Origin: Neodontobutis hainanensis
Lineage: Eukaryota; Chordata; Actinopteri; Gobiiformes; Odontobutidae
Length of the DNA: 64,000 nt
Assembly (NCBI GenBank): GCA_024349245.1
Contig: JALDNG010000022.1
Coordinates: 12,408,501 to 12,472,500, forward strand
Reading direction: 5' to 3'
In this document: one piece after another, positions 1-12,764 of the stretch
How the letters are laid out: each line of letters starts with the position of its first letter
Position numbering within the stretch: position 1 is the stretch's first letter
Position numbers and translations under genes: made by a program
Notes under the pieces: model-generated
The model's input: only the letters and a program-made list of their open reading frames with translations
What the model was told of the DNA's origin: nothing
Database searches by the model: none

Positions 1-3000
1 GATGATGATGATTTTGTGATCATCACCATCATGTGTGTTTTTTTGTCTTGTCTTCTTAACAGTCCATTGGCCCAGTTTACTCACTCTCTGATTGGTGTTT
101 ACATTTGTGTTGTTCAATCAGCCATCAGTGGTACGCTTGCTGCACTGTATAGGGCCCCCATCAGGATCCAGATTGGCACTTTCCTAGCTGAAGCGTGTGT
201 TTTCGCTCTCTCAGGATTCATTAGTTGCATGTGCGGTCTGTGTATTTAAGGTTCCATGTTTTCCATTGTTTTTAAATTCCCTATCAGAATCTCTGTGGTT
301 TTGGTCAAAGGGAGAAGCATGTAATCTCTGAGTACACATTTGTACATCCTTCCTACTGAATAAGCAGAAATAGGCCTGTTTTGCATTGGTGGCCAAACTT
401 TACAGCCAAATCAGTCTCAGAGCATGTTGAGCCCTATTTTTGAAAGGTTAGGCTTCATATAAGGCAGTGTGCAGACAGTGCTTTGCTGGGCTGAAAATGA
501 ACTTTAGCTAAAGAATAGATTGCTCTTTGCCAAAAGAAACACGTCTGCACTTTCCCTATTCGGAGTACGGGAATGGTTTGTGGTTGTTCTTGGTGGGTCA
601 GATTTGTTGCTCCACTCATGAGTCAGTTCTTTTTCAGTTTTCCAGCAAAGTTGTAACACGTGATGTTTGGGAAAGGCAGAAGGGGTTGTGGGGGCTTTCT
701 GAGGTTTAACTTAAGACACTAGGTCAATAACTGGTATCACAAAGCTAAATATGATTTCATCTAAATCTGTACCTTAAATCACAACTCAAATATTCCAAAG
801 ACTTTAAGACCAACAAAAACCAAAACGAACTCTGCGTGTGTGGTTTAGCTAGTGGGGCATAGATGGCAGCAGTGAGCCAGGTTTACCAGCAGAAGCTCTG
901 TAGTAAGAACATTAAGAGGTAACTTAAACATTCAACATCTGTAGTCACATTTATAACAACAGCAGGTCAAGCTGCAGTTTAACTAAATACACAATATTAT
1001 GTTGTTGCTTGCTTCAGCTTGAAAACGTAAAACAAGATGAGGCAAAATATTAAAATCACTACAGTTCCCTTAAACAAGTGATGTTGGTAAGGAGACATCA
1101 CATTTCTCTGCAGGTTGAAAAAAATCTGAAAATAAGTACCACTCAGTGATTGTTATTAATGAATCATTAAACAGAAAACACCAGCAAATATTGTATTTTA
1201 TAACAAAGCTGATTGTAGGGAAGACTCTTATATATTTCCAATAAAATAAAGCTTTGTATCTGCTCATTTTTAGTTTGTCTGTATTCTGTGCAAGACAGAG
1301 ATTTTCTGGTCAGGACATGGCCCTCTGTTGGTCAGTGCCTCCACTTTCAACTTTTTCAGAGAAAGAAGCACAGATGGAAAGAAAGAAAATAAATCAGCCA
1401 TGATCTAATTCAAAGTTCAATTGTTTTTTTTTTGTTTTTTGATCTTATTTAAACTGAACAATGCATATTAATGAACAGTACAACTGTAAACACACCTAAA
1501 ATGCTAGTTTTTTATCTGTTGTCACTTGCCAGACGTACAAAGGCACCATAAAGAAGAAAATAAAACACACAAACAGATTCAGACGCATGCAGCAGCAGTA
1601 GAACTGACAGGTTAAAGATGGCGCTCACACAGCAAGACCTAGCGTGGTTGTAATTCACAAACGTTTGCTTTCAGAACTAGTTTTATACTCGACTATGAGA
1701 AATAAAACATATATATTACAAACAGTAACACACTAGATAAAAAAATAAAAGATCAAGTGCTGGCATGAACCCATGAGAAGACTGTGATTGAGATTTGTCC
1801 AAGTCCAAGTTGTGTCCTTGGTTTAGTTGGGAGGACTTGCCTAAGCAGAGGTTTCTTTTACAAAGAAAGGATGATACATGTTGAAAGTCAGTGGATAGCT
1901 ATATTTTTAGCAACAACTGCATCATCATTCTCTCTTCCTGTCGTTGAACTATTCTCTCTTGTCTCCCAAAGCATACTTTTTATTCTATTCTTACCCCATG
2001 ATGTCTGACGCCTCTAGCACTTTTGCTGGTATGTGACATACTGACAAAACACACAGAAGCTGTTTTCTTAATTAGTTTGGTAAAGTTAGTACAAGGGCAG
2101 AAGATTGTAACTAGGAATTACACTAAATATTTATCCAAGTCATTAATCTTCCTTTCTGTTGCTATGTCCTCCAGGAAGACATTTGGCAATAATAATTACC
2201 TTCATGAAAATATAGCATAATCTGTAATGATTTATTTGAAGTTCTGTTGATAAAAAGTAAACACAGATGTTGTAGGAGGTCACAGATCGGTATTTAATTT
2301 GTGCAATGTATTGCATCATTGTGTGGTAGCTGAACTCTCGACAAATACCAAGTCACCATCAACGTGTTGAACGACAAAAGCCAGTTAAGTTATGACCACC
2401 CATTAATAATTGTTTTTTTTGTCTCAAATGGCTTAGAATTGGTGTGTAAAGGTTTTTACTATAGTGTTTGGTACCAAATTGTTAGCACCAGATCATTTTA
2501 GTCCTTATATCAGACTTGGGCTACTTGTTAATCCCATTAAAGACCTGTTGACCTGTTTCCCTCCTTACTACCTTTTTCGGTAACTAATGGACACTGCAGA
2601 CACGAATGGTTATCTAGCCATTTCTGTGACAATAAATTGTTTCTTTTCCTGTGTCTCACATTTCAGCTTTAAAGACAGACCCATATAATTATGTGTTTTT
2701 ACCCATTCACCATACGCTAAATATAACAGTAAATTAAATCAGTTTACACAATGCGCACCTGTGAGTTGATACAGAGATTTGTCTGTATGAGTGCTTTTCT
2801 CTAGTCTGCATGCATAGTGGTGTTTACATAGCCTTTAGATTGTGTGTACAAAGGGATTTTTGTATGCCGACATAACAACTACATACAGAGCACCTGAAAG
2901 GCTTAGGAAGGACACGGAAATGATGTGCATTTTTGTTGTTGTGTGCTAATGATTGTATGCTGAAAGGTTATGAAGAAAAGCATTGATAAATCTTATTCGG

Positions 3001-5477
3001 CTGTCATCAGTGCTGTCTCTTGATCGCTGTATCTCCAAACTGCCACATTGGTTGTGATGCTACAGTGAAACAATGCAACCACTCACTCAATTCTTCCAGA
3101 AGTGACATAAGCTTGTTACTCATCGCAAACATCGGTTGCTAATCTGTTAACACAAGCCTGACGGCTGCTGCCCACTCAGCTGTGAGCACACGCCTTCAGA
3201 ATTACACACAGAGAGACACTTTGCGCGCTAATGGCCTGTTTGTGTTATTCTGCGGTTTGTTAGGAGTTGTTTTTTTTCTTTTCAATTGCGGCCTGCGCTC
3301 AGATCTATTCAAGGGCTATTTTTGCACAAAATTAAAATATTAAACTCTATTTAGTGATGAGAGACCTAATACAAAGGCATTGTTTGTTATTTCAGAATGT
3401 CTAAATTGCTGTCTTAGACTGTCACAACCTGTAAGAAGGCACTGTTCTTTTTTAATTTTGCCTAATAGCGATGAGTGGGTGTCCTCAGCATTTCTCACAT
3501 ACACACATGTCTGTTGGGTAATCTCAGGATTGCAATACATTTACAATTCTGTTGTAATTCGCTATGATCTCACTTGTTTGGTTTACGTTGTGGAATGATA
3601 ATTGGTGAACAAAAACGTGGGAAGAAGAGGTAATGATGGAAAGAAGGGCACTACTGAGTTACAATTTTTGACACTCAATACTCTCAATAAATGTGATTCT
3701 TTTAATCAGACTTAAAAGTGTTATTGTACAGCATGTATTTTTTATTTGTGGTTTGGGATTTTATTTGTATCCATTACCTTTTTGTTTGTGTTTTAACTGT
3801 AGCTTAAATCAAACCTGTCATTCCTCTGGAAAGGGTTGGGCTTTTCATACCTCATCACTGCCAGCCAAAACAATCAGGCCATTATTATTGCAGATATGCA
3901 AGTAATGCCAATGTTTATTTGTATTGCTTTAAACATGATATTTTTGATACATGTCTATTTATTTTGGTTGTCTGCATCTCTCATATCTTATCTGTTTCAC
4001 ATCTCACACAATTTCTTACCAATAGTTTTTTTTTTTGCTTAACAACTTTTGGTGATGCTGCCTTTCTTATTCTTACCGCTGCCTTCATGTAAAAGTTGCA
4101 AGGCACATTCCTCTAAAATGATGTAAATTAATAAGAGATGCCCATAGAATGCAATTAATACACACAGAATTGTGTTTCCAGTAGTCATAACTGGAGTGTA
4201 AAGGTGCAAAACTGACTATATGGTAATACATGGCATTTAGTCACTGGTGCGTGAATTAAGGGCCGGGGGCCTCAGTTGGCCTGTTGGGCTGTTTGATCTG
4301 GCCCGCTAAGCATTTATTTTTTTCTCTTCCACCAATATTCTGCAGTGAATGACAGGAGGTGCACTGTTTTTTTTTTTTACACATTGTTTTTTTCTATAGT
4401 TCAAACTTTAAACTATAAGCAAAAGAAATGTGTTTTTATTGTGCATTAGCCCACCATGTTGGCCCAGCCCTCCACTAGAGTCCCGTGTTCAAATGTGGCT
4501 GCTATCATTGTTAGTCTCTCTCTTCCTGCGTATGCCGCTCTGTGTTTCACTTTTTCCACCTCATGATCAGGGGAAAATGCATATACTTTGGAAACTTGCA
4601 CGTATTTATTGGAGAAGTACTTAAATTGCTGTTTGACACGACACTTCATATCGAGGTCACAGAAGTTTCTTGTAAATACCCTTGTCATATTAACATAAAA
4701 TTAGTTTGTTTGTTGTTGTTTTTCTATTAGCAGCTTCTTTGTCGCTTTGTGCACTGAAAGCTTTCATCTCAACCACTCCTTACCCTCAGGCGCCTGCCGA
4801 ATTGCACTTAAGACTGTGATTACTGCTCGTCATTATGATCATTAGCACAGGTATCAGTGTGAGAAACCTGTATCTGGGTATGATAAATGTATCCTGCTCT
4901 GTTATTCAGTCGCTTTTGCCTCTGCAGATAAATGGTTTTTGGTTTTCCACGGCACCATCAATCAATCGGACTGGCGTCTGGTGGGGCACATTAGGCCAAC
5001 GGACGGGGTGAGGCTGATGGACAGGCGAGGAAGAAGAGCCCTGAACTGTCTGGAGGGGGCCAAGTTTCACAGTGTTGACTAAATGCTTGTACCCCCTCGG
5101 CCTGTGCTCGCTCGGATCCTCCTGCCGATTTTCTATTTGTTTTCATTTAATTCAACCTGGTTTCCTCATCATTATCACATAAATCAGTCAACAGCACTGT
5201 AGTCGTTAAAGAGAAAGTACATCTGCCTGATGTTAAAAACCAAAGCTTTTCTACAGGACGGCAGCTAATAAACATTAAGATTGTATTAAAGAATCTGCAG
5301 ATTATTTGTTTTTAAATGAGCCCAGAACAATACTGATCTTAGAAGCTGATGGAGAAAAGATTTGAGATCGAGTTTGTTTTCTGTGCTATTACAAACTGGA
5401 GAAATGAACACGCATTGCTCACACAATGTACAGTTATGTTATTGTTAGATGTTTCGGCAATGGTCCACATGAGCTGC

Positions 5478-5516
5478 ATAATAATAATAATAATAATAAC
5501 AATAACAACAATAATA
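5478..5516. repeat. (AAT)n microsatellite with AAC variants
   Basis: A run of AAT triplets grading into AAC triplets, in the upstream intron. Confidence 0.95.
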
Positions 5517-8500
5517 AAAATGATTATCTGACCTCCTTGTGATCATGCCATCTATTTTGTGCCAAAAAAGTTTATTTTCATCCACAGACTACTTTCATGT
5601 CAAAGCCGACTGCTAAAGTGAGTTTAAGTAAACATTTTCATTTTTTATTGAACCAAAAACGTAAAATGCAGCTCAAATGTTCCCATTTTAGAAAGAGACA
5701 TTATTATTTAAAATGAATAAAAAATTAGTCCATGTGGAATTTGTCAAAATCTCAGAATTTAATTGAAATCCTTTATAATTGACTCCTCCACATCATCTAA
5801 ATAGTTGCTACCTGCTTCACCCACTGATACTAAGTGGAGATGTGTACAAAAGTCAGAATCCTCAGAGCTGTTTTCTTAAAGATTAAACCGTGGCATTCTC
5901 CTCTGAGCCATACAAATTGCTTTATAAAATGGCCCCTTGCAGAAGTTGCATCGCAGACATGCCTAAGCTACAGTAAGTGACCTTGAGATATGGCTGATGT
6001 GTTTTTTACAAAATGTATAAGCAATTGTCTTGGAGAGAAAACATTTTGAGGGGCACTTTTAAATTTTTGGGAATCTGATGAAGAAAAGGTTGAGAAATGG
6101 CAGAGTTGATAAGTGCCATTTATGAAGCACTGAACTTAATTAGTCAGGAGATAATATCTCCCCTTTTTCTGTCTTAGTGCAGTGTGGGCAAAGTCCAAAG
6201 AAAACACTGAATGTTTTCTTTACTTTTCAACAAGAACATTCATATATAAACGCACAAAACTATTATGGAGAGTTGGGAAAGAATGACACAAGTAAGAGTG
6301 TATGTTTAGTTTGTCTCTGACTGTGCACTGTTCGTCTCTCTCTGCTGTAGGTTGAACTCATCATTAAGTTGGTGTCAGGGTGTAGCCATTGCTGAGGAGC
6401 TGCACTCGTGGGGTCCGCTGACATCCCCAATAGTTCCCATAAGCATTCCTACCCCCAATTATCAACATAATGATGTGGAAAAAGTCATAGATACACAAAC
6501 ACTGGGTAGAGCAGTGTTCGGTCTTTCCCTAGTCAGTTTAAAGCTGACACACATAACAGTGGGCAATGGGACTGTGACATCATTCATACAAACTTTTTTA
6601 AATCAGAGTTTGGAAAGTACGAAGCAAGTAACCTGTAGCTGGTAAGATCAATAATAAATTGTGCTTATATGTTTTAGCATCACAATAATTTGTCTCAAAT
6701 TTAGTTAATACACCATATGTCCCTTTATATTAAATAATGTGTGTATAATAATGTGTGCCAAAATAAGTAATAGTTAAATTAAAACCATAGAGTCATCTAT
6801 TACTTTTGTATTTTCTTTGTACTATTCCTTTTTTGCACCATTTCAACTCTATTCAACACGCATATCTAAGATGTTCCCATACTATGAGCCTTTCAGCTGC
6901 TTTTATAAGATGTGCTTTGGCATTGGGTTCTTTAAGAAAGAGCTGTTATTACATGTGTGGCCAGTGCAGGCCACCACCACAACTAAACGTTTACAATAAC
7001 AGTATCCAAGTAATGTCTGTTGTAATGAATGTCAAAAGGCTGGACCAATGCTCTGAAACCAAGCTTTTGCACTGGTTGTATTATAGTCAAATTAAACTGT
7101 CGTGCCTTAGGCAGCATGGCTGTACACTGTGCAGTTTGAACGAAACTCAACAGGGTGTCTTGTGCCAGAGCCTTGAGCGTCACTGAACAGAGGTGTGATG
7201 TTATCTGCGTTCCTCAGACATAGGAGACTCTACATGTGAAAACTAGTGATGTATTGTTTACAATACCAGATGACACTATTTTTGTATGTTAAATGTATAT
7301 AAGCCTGTACAGTATGATATCCCAGTCTACAACCAACAGGCAGCTCTGAATGCAATTGTTCCTGAATGTTATGTTGTGTTTGAGAGAAAGAGGTAAGGGT
7401 GTGCATGGCACTACAGACTGGAGGCAGGGAAGTGCAGTGTGCCACAAAATAAAAATTAAAAACTTTTAATTTAGTTTGCTAAGGGTATGTACATATACTG
7501 TCTCAGCTTAATTTGACTGAATTCTAATTCTGGTCATTTTCCAATGATATACTATATATATATATAATGATCGATAGATTTTTAGTAGGGACAGTACATA
7601 ATAATAAACATCCCCGTAGTCCCTAGACAGGTTGATTGAAATATTTGACATAAAACAGGATCTCACATAGACATTTGACAGAGTAACAAACCAACATTTA
7701 GCAAGATCACATACATACAATTTACAAAATATTTATTTTGTCAAGTTTGTTCTAAATTATGTTTTATTCTAATTAATTGTTTATTAAATATACAACAAAT
7801 GTTTGCTACAGGTTACAAAATATTTTGCAAAAACACAGTATGCACATAAAACAAAAGTTGTATAAAGTTTGTAAATTGCTTTTATAAAGAAAATTTCATG
7901 GGTCTGTTATTACTAGTTACAATTTTAAAGCTGAAAATTTAGTTTTTAGTAAAGCTTTTTTTGTATTTTAAACCATGTACACATTATACAATTTTATTTA
8001 GCTATTTGCAAATCAACTTTTACAAACTTTATCTATCTCTTTATACTATAGCCTAAGTACATACTTTAATGTATAATGTCTGTTAGGGAGTGCTGCATGT
8101 GCTGTATAGTTTCAAAGTTTGCAGTCTGAAGCTTCCTTTGTCTGTTCTGGACTGTGTCTAAACTTGCATTGTTTCGGCAGCCGTGTCTCTCAGAGCGGAC
8201 GGGAGGACGTCTCTGAGCCAGATGTTTTTCTGCTTCTCAGAGTGACATGTCTTCATTGAGTGTGTGGACCCACTCAGGTTTAAGAGACAAGAAGGCATTA
8301 CCAGAGTGTCAGTCAGCACCTCGCTGCCCTCGGGAGGGACTCGACGAGATACTTACACACACACAAACTTTTACATTTTATTGTTGCAAGTCTGTTTTAT
8401 AGTAAGGCTTGGTTCTTTTCTCATTTATTGACTTTGACTTGTGGGTTAAGTAAAAAAATATGGCCTATCATAACCACATGCAAAGTCTCAAAGCTACTGT

Positions 8501-8799
8501 TCCTTATTTTTCCAGATTTATGGATCAGTCTCTGGATATTACTGTAGCTGTAGTAATTTAAAGATTGTTCTCGGTTAAGGTCTTGTTATTCTCAACATGA
8601 ATCTGCACTAATACAATACGAAGGTGCTTTAATATAATATCATAATCTGTATATAATAGCAATAGGAAAAGGCATCTGCAGATTCTATTTGAAGGTGCCA
8701 AATAAAATAAAAATACATTAAAATATTACTAGTAAATCTTAAATAATAGAAATAAATTAATATAAATTTAAAGTCAGTTTATTTCACGGTGATAATTAC

Positions 8800-9191
8800 G
8801 GTGACCAAATGTGGTCTGTTTATGTGGGTTAAAGAGAGGCAATGTGGGACACCTTTTTAATAATGATGTGTTAACTGACAAATGTCCCACAGACAGCGGG
8901 AACAGAGAGGAAAAAAAACAAAACGCATCTCATCTTTTGTAACAGCATTTCCCGTTTTCATGTAAGATGAATTCTGTTTCCCCGTTCCCGACTTTGCATT
9001 GCGGGCGGAGCATTTTGTTGGCAGGGCGCTGCCGAGCGCTGGAGCTGTCATTTAACATTGCAGCACTGCAATGACGGTCTTCCCCGATTTGTTACAACTG
9101 GTCAATACGGGACATAGAATGAATTTGGGTGATGTGGAACCTTTGTTCAAAATGCTGTGCAGTCCCGCACAAAGCGGGACACCCGGTCACC
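8800..9191. mobile_element. MITE-like non-autonomous DNA element with GGTGACC/GGTCACC termini
   Basis: The block starts with GGTGACC (8800-8806) and ends with its exact reverse complement (9185-9191). Beyond these 7 bases the arms remain loosely complementary for another 20 or so, including GTGGGACACC-like and GCGGGACACCC-like stretches. The interior is GC-richer than its surroundings and non-coding; ORFs in it match no family. The terminal GGTGACC...GTCCCG pattern is one I associate with an abundant vertebrate DNA repeat, but I cannot assign the superfamily. No target-site duplication is clear. Confidence 0.5.
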
Positions 9192-10695
9192 CTAGGCCCA
9201 ATGTGAAACTACTCATTGAGTCTGCCATAGTATTCTGTTAAAACATGAGTCAAGTACTGCAACTGAGTGCTTAGATTCTACCAATTGCTTTCATTTTTCA
9301 CAGGCAGAAGCATAAAAAATAAAAACCATCAAGCCAAATGCATCAGTGATTAGCTCAACAGCAGCTGCCAGCACCTTGGCAGAAAAACAGGAGTGTCATT
9401 GTGGTATGTTGTTTGCTTGGAAGTACAACTGCACTGGGAGATTGTCACAGACACAATAGCAGCTCTCTTTTTGCTATGTTTGTGTCTGTTTATGCTTGCT
9501 GTGGGACTGTGAGATGATCCATGACAGCTATGTGACGGGCAGGTCTCTGCAGAATTCCTCAAATGACAGTTATAGCATATTTTTATGATTGCTTTTCACA
9601 ACAGGCCTGTGTAGTAAAATCACAAAAGCTCATGTGGTTGCGTCTGTCTGAATTGAGTCAACATCCCATAAAACTGTCTCAAAGTCCTTTAGAACATCAT
9701 CTATCAAATGATGCTCTCTGTATGAGCATCAGTCAATAGATAATGTGTCCAAACAATTTGACCTGTAAAACCATGCTGTTTGTATTTGACTTTTACAAAT
9801 AAAAGCAACATTTTTTTTGTCAAGATTTTTCTACTGTCAGAACCTCATATTGTCCCATGCCCATGGTTTATACAAACCTATATTTGGAATTAACTGTGTC
9901 ACCATTTCCGCTTGAGGTGGACAAAATCCTTTTGACTCAAAAAGTTATTTTTATGAAGCAATTCAAGTTTGAAATATTGATTGCCATGTATCTGCTTCTG
10001 CCGTGATGTCCGGAAGCCTGAATTACAAATTTCTATTGTTTTATGTAGGGGATTGTTTCTTTACAAGACATGGTAATAAACTCAAAGATAAAGGAATTTT
10101 TTGTATGTCCTGTCCTGAGCTGAGCTGTAGTCATTACTCAGTACTCCATCTAGTGAAACAAACAATATAGTTTGTTACTTTTCACTGATATTCCTTAAAG
10201 ATAAATATTGTATTTGGTAAAAATGACAGGATTAAATATAAATTATATTGAAATTAATAACGTACTCTATATCTTATTTTAAAACTTCATTACAGAAGTT
10301 TAGGAAACTAAACACGAGTGACACTTCAGGTTGTTAGTGGCAGTTATAGCCTACTTAATCGTTCTTGTTGCGCAAGCTCGTACACACACGTCAACAACCG
10401 GCAGAGACTGCAGCAGATGCACAATGTTTACAGAGGTAAGAAAAAATAGAATTCTGCAAGTTTATTGTTACAGTAAAACTTTATATTTACTTATCAGTAA
10501 TGATCTAGAGAAAAAAAAAAATCTAGCAGTTACATTTGGTTTGCACCCTTATGTGATACTAGCATCCACAATTTGCTTTCGTTTTATAGTAATTAATCAT
10601 TAGACAACTAACACACATGAAATAGTCTTACCTCTTTAGTAAAAAAGAAGCTAATCATTGTTTATAACTAAGCAGATCTGAGCTGCCTCCAAGGG

Positions 10696-10782
10696 TTTTT
10701 TTTTTTTTGTGGGGGGGGGGGTATTTGAACCCATATCCCCAAATGAAATTGAGCATACCGGCTAATTCAAGCAACCACGGTC
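10696..10782 (-). repeat. tRNA-like SINE head remnant with poly-T/poly-G run
   Basis: Read on the minus strand, a weak box A (TTAGCCGGTATGC) is followed by a good box B (GGGTTCAAATACC) and then a C run and an A run. On the plus strand these are 13 T at 10696-10708 and 11 G at 10711-10721. Box B and spacing fit a tRNA-derived SINE head. Box A is degenerate, so the call is tentative. Confidence 0.35.
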
Positions 10783-12246
10783 AACAGTAATTGTGTCAAT
10801 TTACTCTTCCTATTGAGGTGGGTTCTTGAATTTTTTTGTTGTTTTAAAGCTTTACAAAACCTTTTTAAAGTGAAAATACGTAACATCATAATTTACTTAA
10901 AGTAATCAGAAAAAGAAAGGATTTTTTTTTTCAAAACAAAAACAAAACTTCAGACGAATTTCATTTAATAAAATTTTTTTGGTTGTGTTCCAGTCATATG
11001 CAAGTAAGCTTGTCTGGTCTGCGAAATTCTGTTCCAGACATGCAGCCCAGCCCTTTGGTTCATTTCCGCAATGCAATGACAAAACTCCTTTGAAAACAAA
11101 TGAAAACACACCAGCTCTGTCTGTGCCCAGTATCCCCTTTATCTCGCACAGACAGGAAGCCTACGCCAGGCTCTGAATATGTGAATATGCAGATGAAGTG
11201 TATGGTATCACTGGAAGGAAGGTATTTCATATGCAGGGCTTTGAATTGGTCTCTCTGAGCTTGTGTTGGTATCCGCTCTCCCACCTTAAATAAGTAAGAC
11301 AACCCTAGTTTGCAGAGGTTGTGGTCAGCCTCGGCGGGAAGGTGGAGGTCTGAGAGGACAGAGCTTTGTTGCTCTGGCTGCTGTGGTGGAGCAGCAGAGC
11401 AGAGGTGAGGACAGAAAACTCGGGGAGAGGATAAACAAGCAGGACACCAGATATGCAGGGTGTGTGGATTTGTGGCTGCATGAACCGGTAGCTGGGCTTA
11501 TGCTAATGGCAACTAAATAGGGATAACTTATTCATAATTGTTGCACTGTCACACAATTTTCACATAACCTGGTACGGCAACCTACCTTATCCTGTATTAT
11601 CTTGGAAAGCCTTAGTGTGCTGACAGATACTCCTCATCTGCAAGCAGTCATAGCATTTGATGGGCGTAGGGCATTTTTAGGGTTTGATATTTTTGGACAT
11701 TCTGGACTTTAATGGAAGGACACAGCAGACTTTCTTCATTCAAGAGTTATGTCAGATGATCCACTGAGATACCCCAGAAGTTGTTCACCTTCTCCTTGTT
11801 GTCTTTATAGTGTTTACCCTAAATTATTGAAAATGCTGTAGTGCATCTGCCAGGCCAGTAGGTGTGCTGTGAACATTACCAAACTCTGCTACAGGGATGA
11901 GACACAAGTAGAGGTCCACTTAAAAAAAAAAAAATAAATAAATAAAAAACTTATGAAGTCTGAAGCCTGAATTTCTTCTATAATGTACTCTAGTACCCAC
12001 TAAGCACCACTTTAACTATAACTTAAAAAGAGCAAGGCCCAAAAATGTGTCTGATGCGTTTTGTTGTTATTGATCCAAATTAAGGAAGTAAAGTTTTCCC
12101 CTATTTTTATGTATCACTCACTATATTACTTTCTATAATTTCACTCTATTTGATAAAAATATTTGTTAGAATATGATAAAATAGTCTATCATTGGCTTTG
12201 TTTATAGTAGTTATTGCATAAATGATATGACTTACATAGCAACTCA

Positions 12247-12420
<174 letters not shown>

Positions 12421-12747
12421 AGATCTTGAGTAAACAGCTGGATAGACAGAGGTTGCTCTTGTGGTTGCGCCAGGTTGCATTTGGATCGTGGGATAGTTTG
12501 TGTCAAAGAATATTCTTTCTACAACTCGACTTATTCCTCTGTGGATTGTTGATGCCAGATTTAACACAAAGATCAGATTATAGTCTCATAACTTATTTAG
12601 TTGAACAATTTTTATGTAACTCCTTTTGGGATTTAGTAGCATTTTTTAAGACTGTCCCTTCCTGGTAATATTCCTGTTACATGCTTCGTTGACATTACCT
12701 TTCCTCTGTGCTGGGATCAGAAGTGAAAGTTTATGGAAAGGCAAACG

Positions 12748-12764
12748 TGCTGCCCTCTGTGGCT
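12748..12764 (-). promoter_or_regulatory. Weak candidate CTCF site
   Basis: On the minus strand CCACAGAGGGCAGCAC carries the AGAGGGCAGCA core, with one base too few before it. Its orientation is opposite to the sites at 24.75, 35.9 and 40.4 kb. Confidence 0.3.

Noticed and set aside
6806..7186. 126-residue ORF on the plus strand
   Set aside because: It has no recognisable domain, atypical composition and no splice context; likely chance.
10322..10435. Exon-like ORF with hydrophobic start, CSRC segment and a GAG|GTAAG donor-like end
   Set aside because: There is no in-frame ATG, the upstream acceptor is poor, and no known secreted peptide is recognised. A donor-like sequence alone is common by chance.
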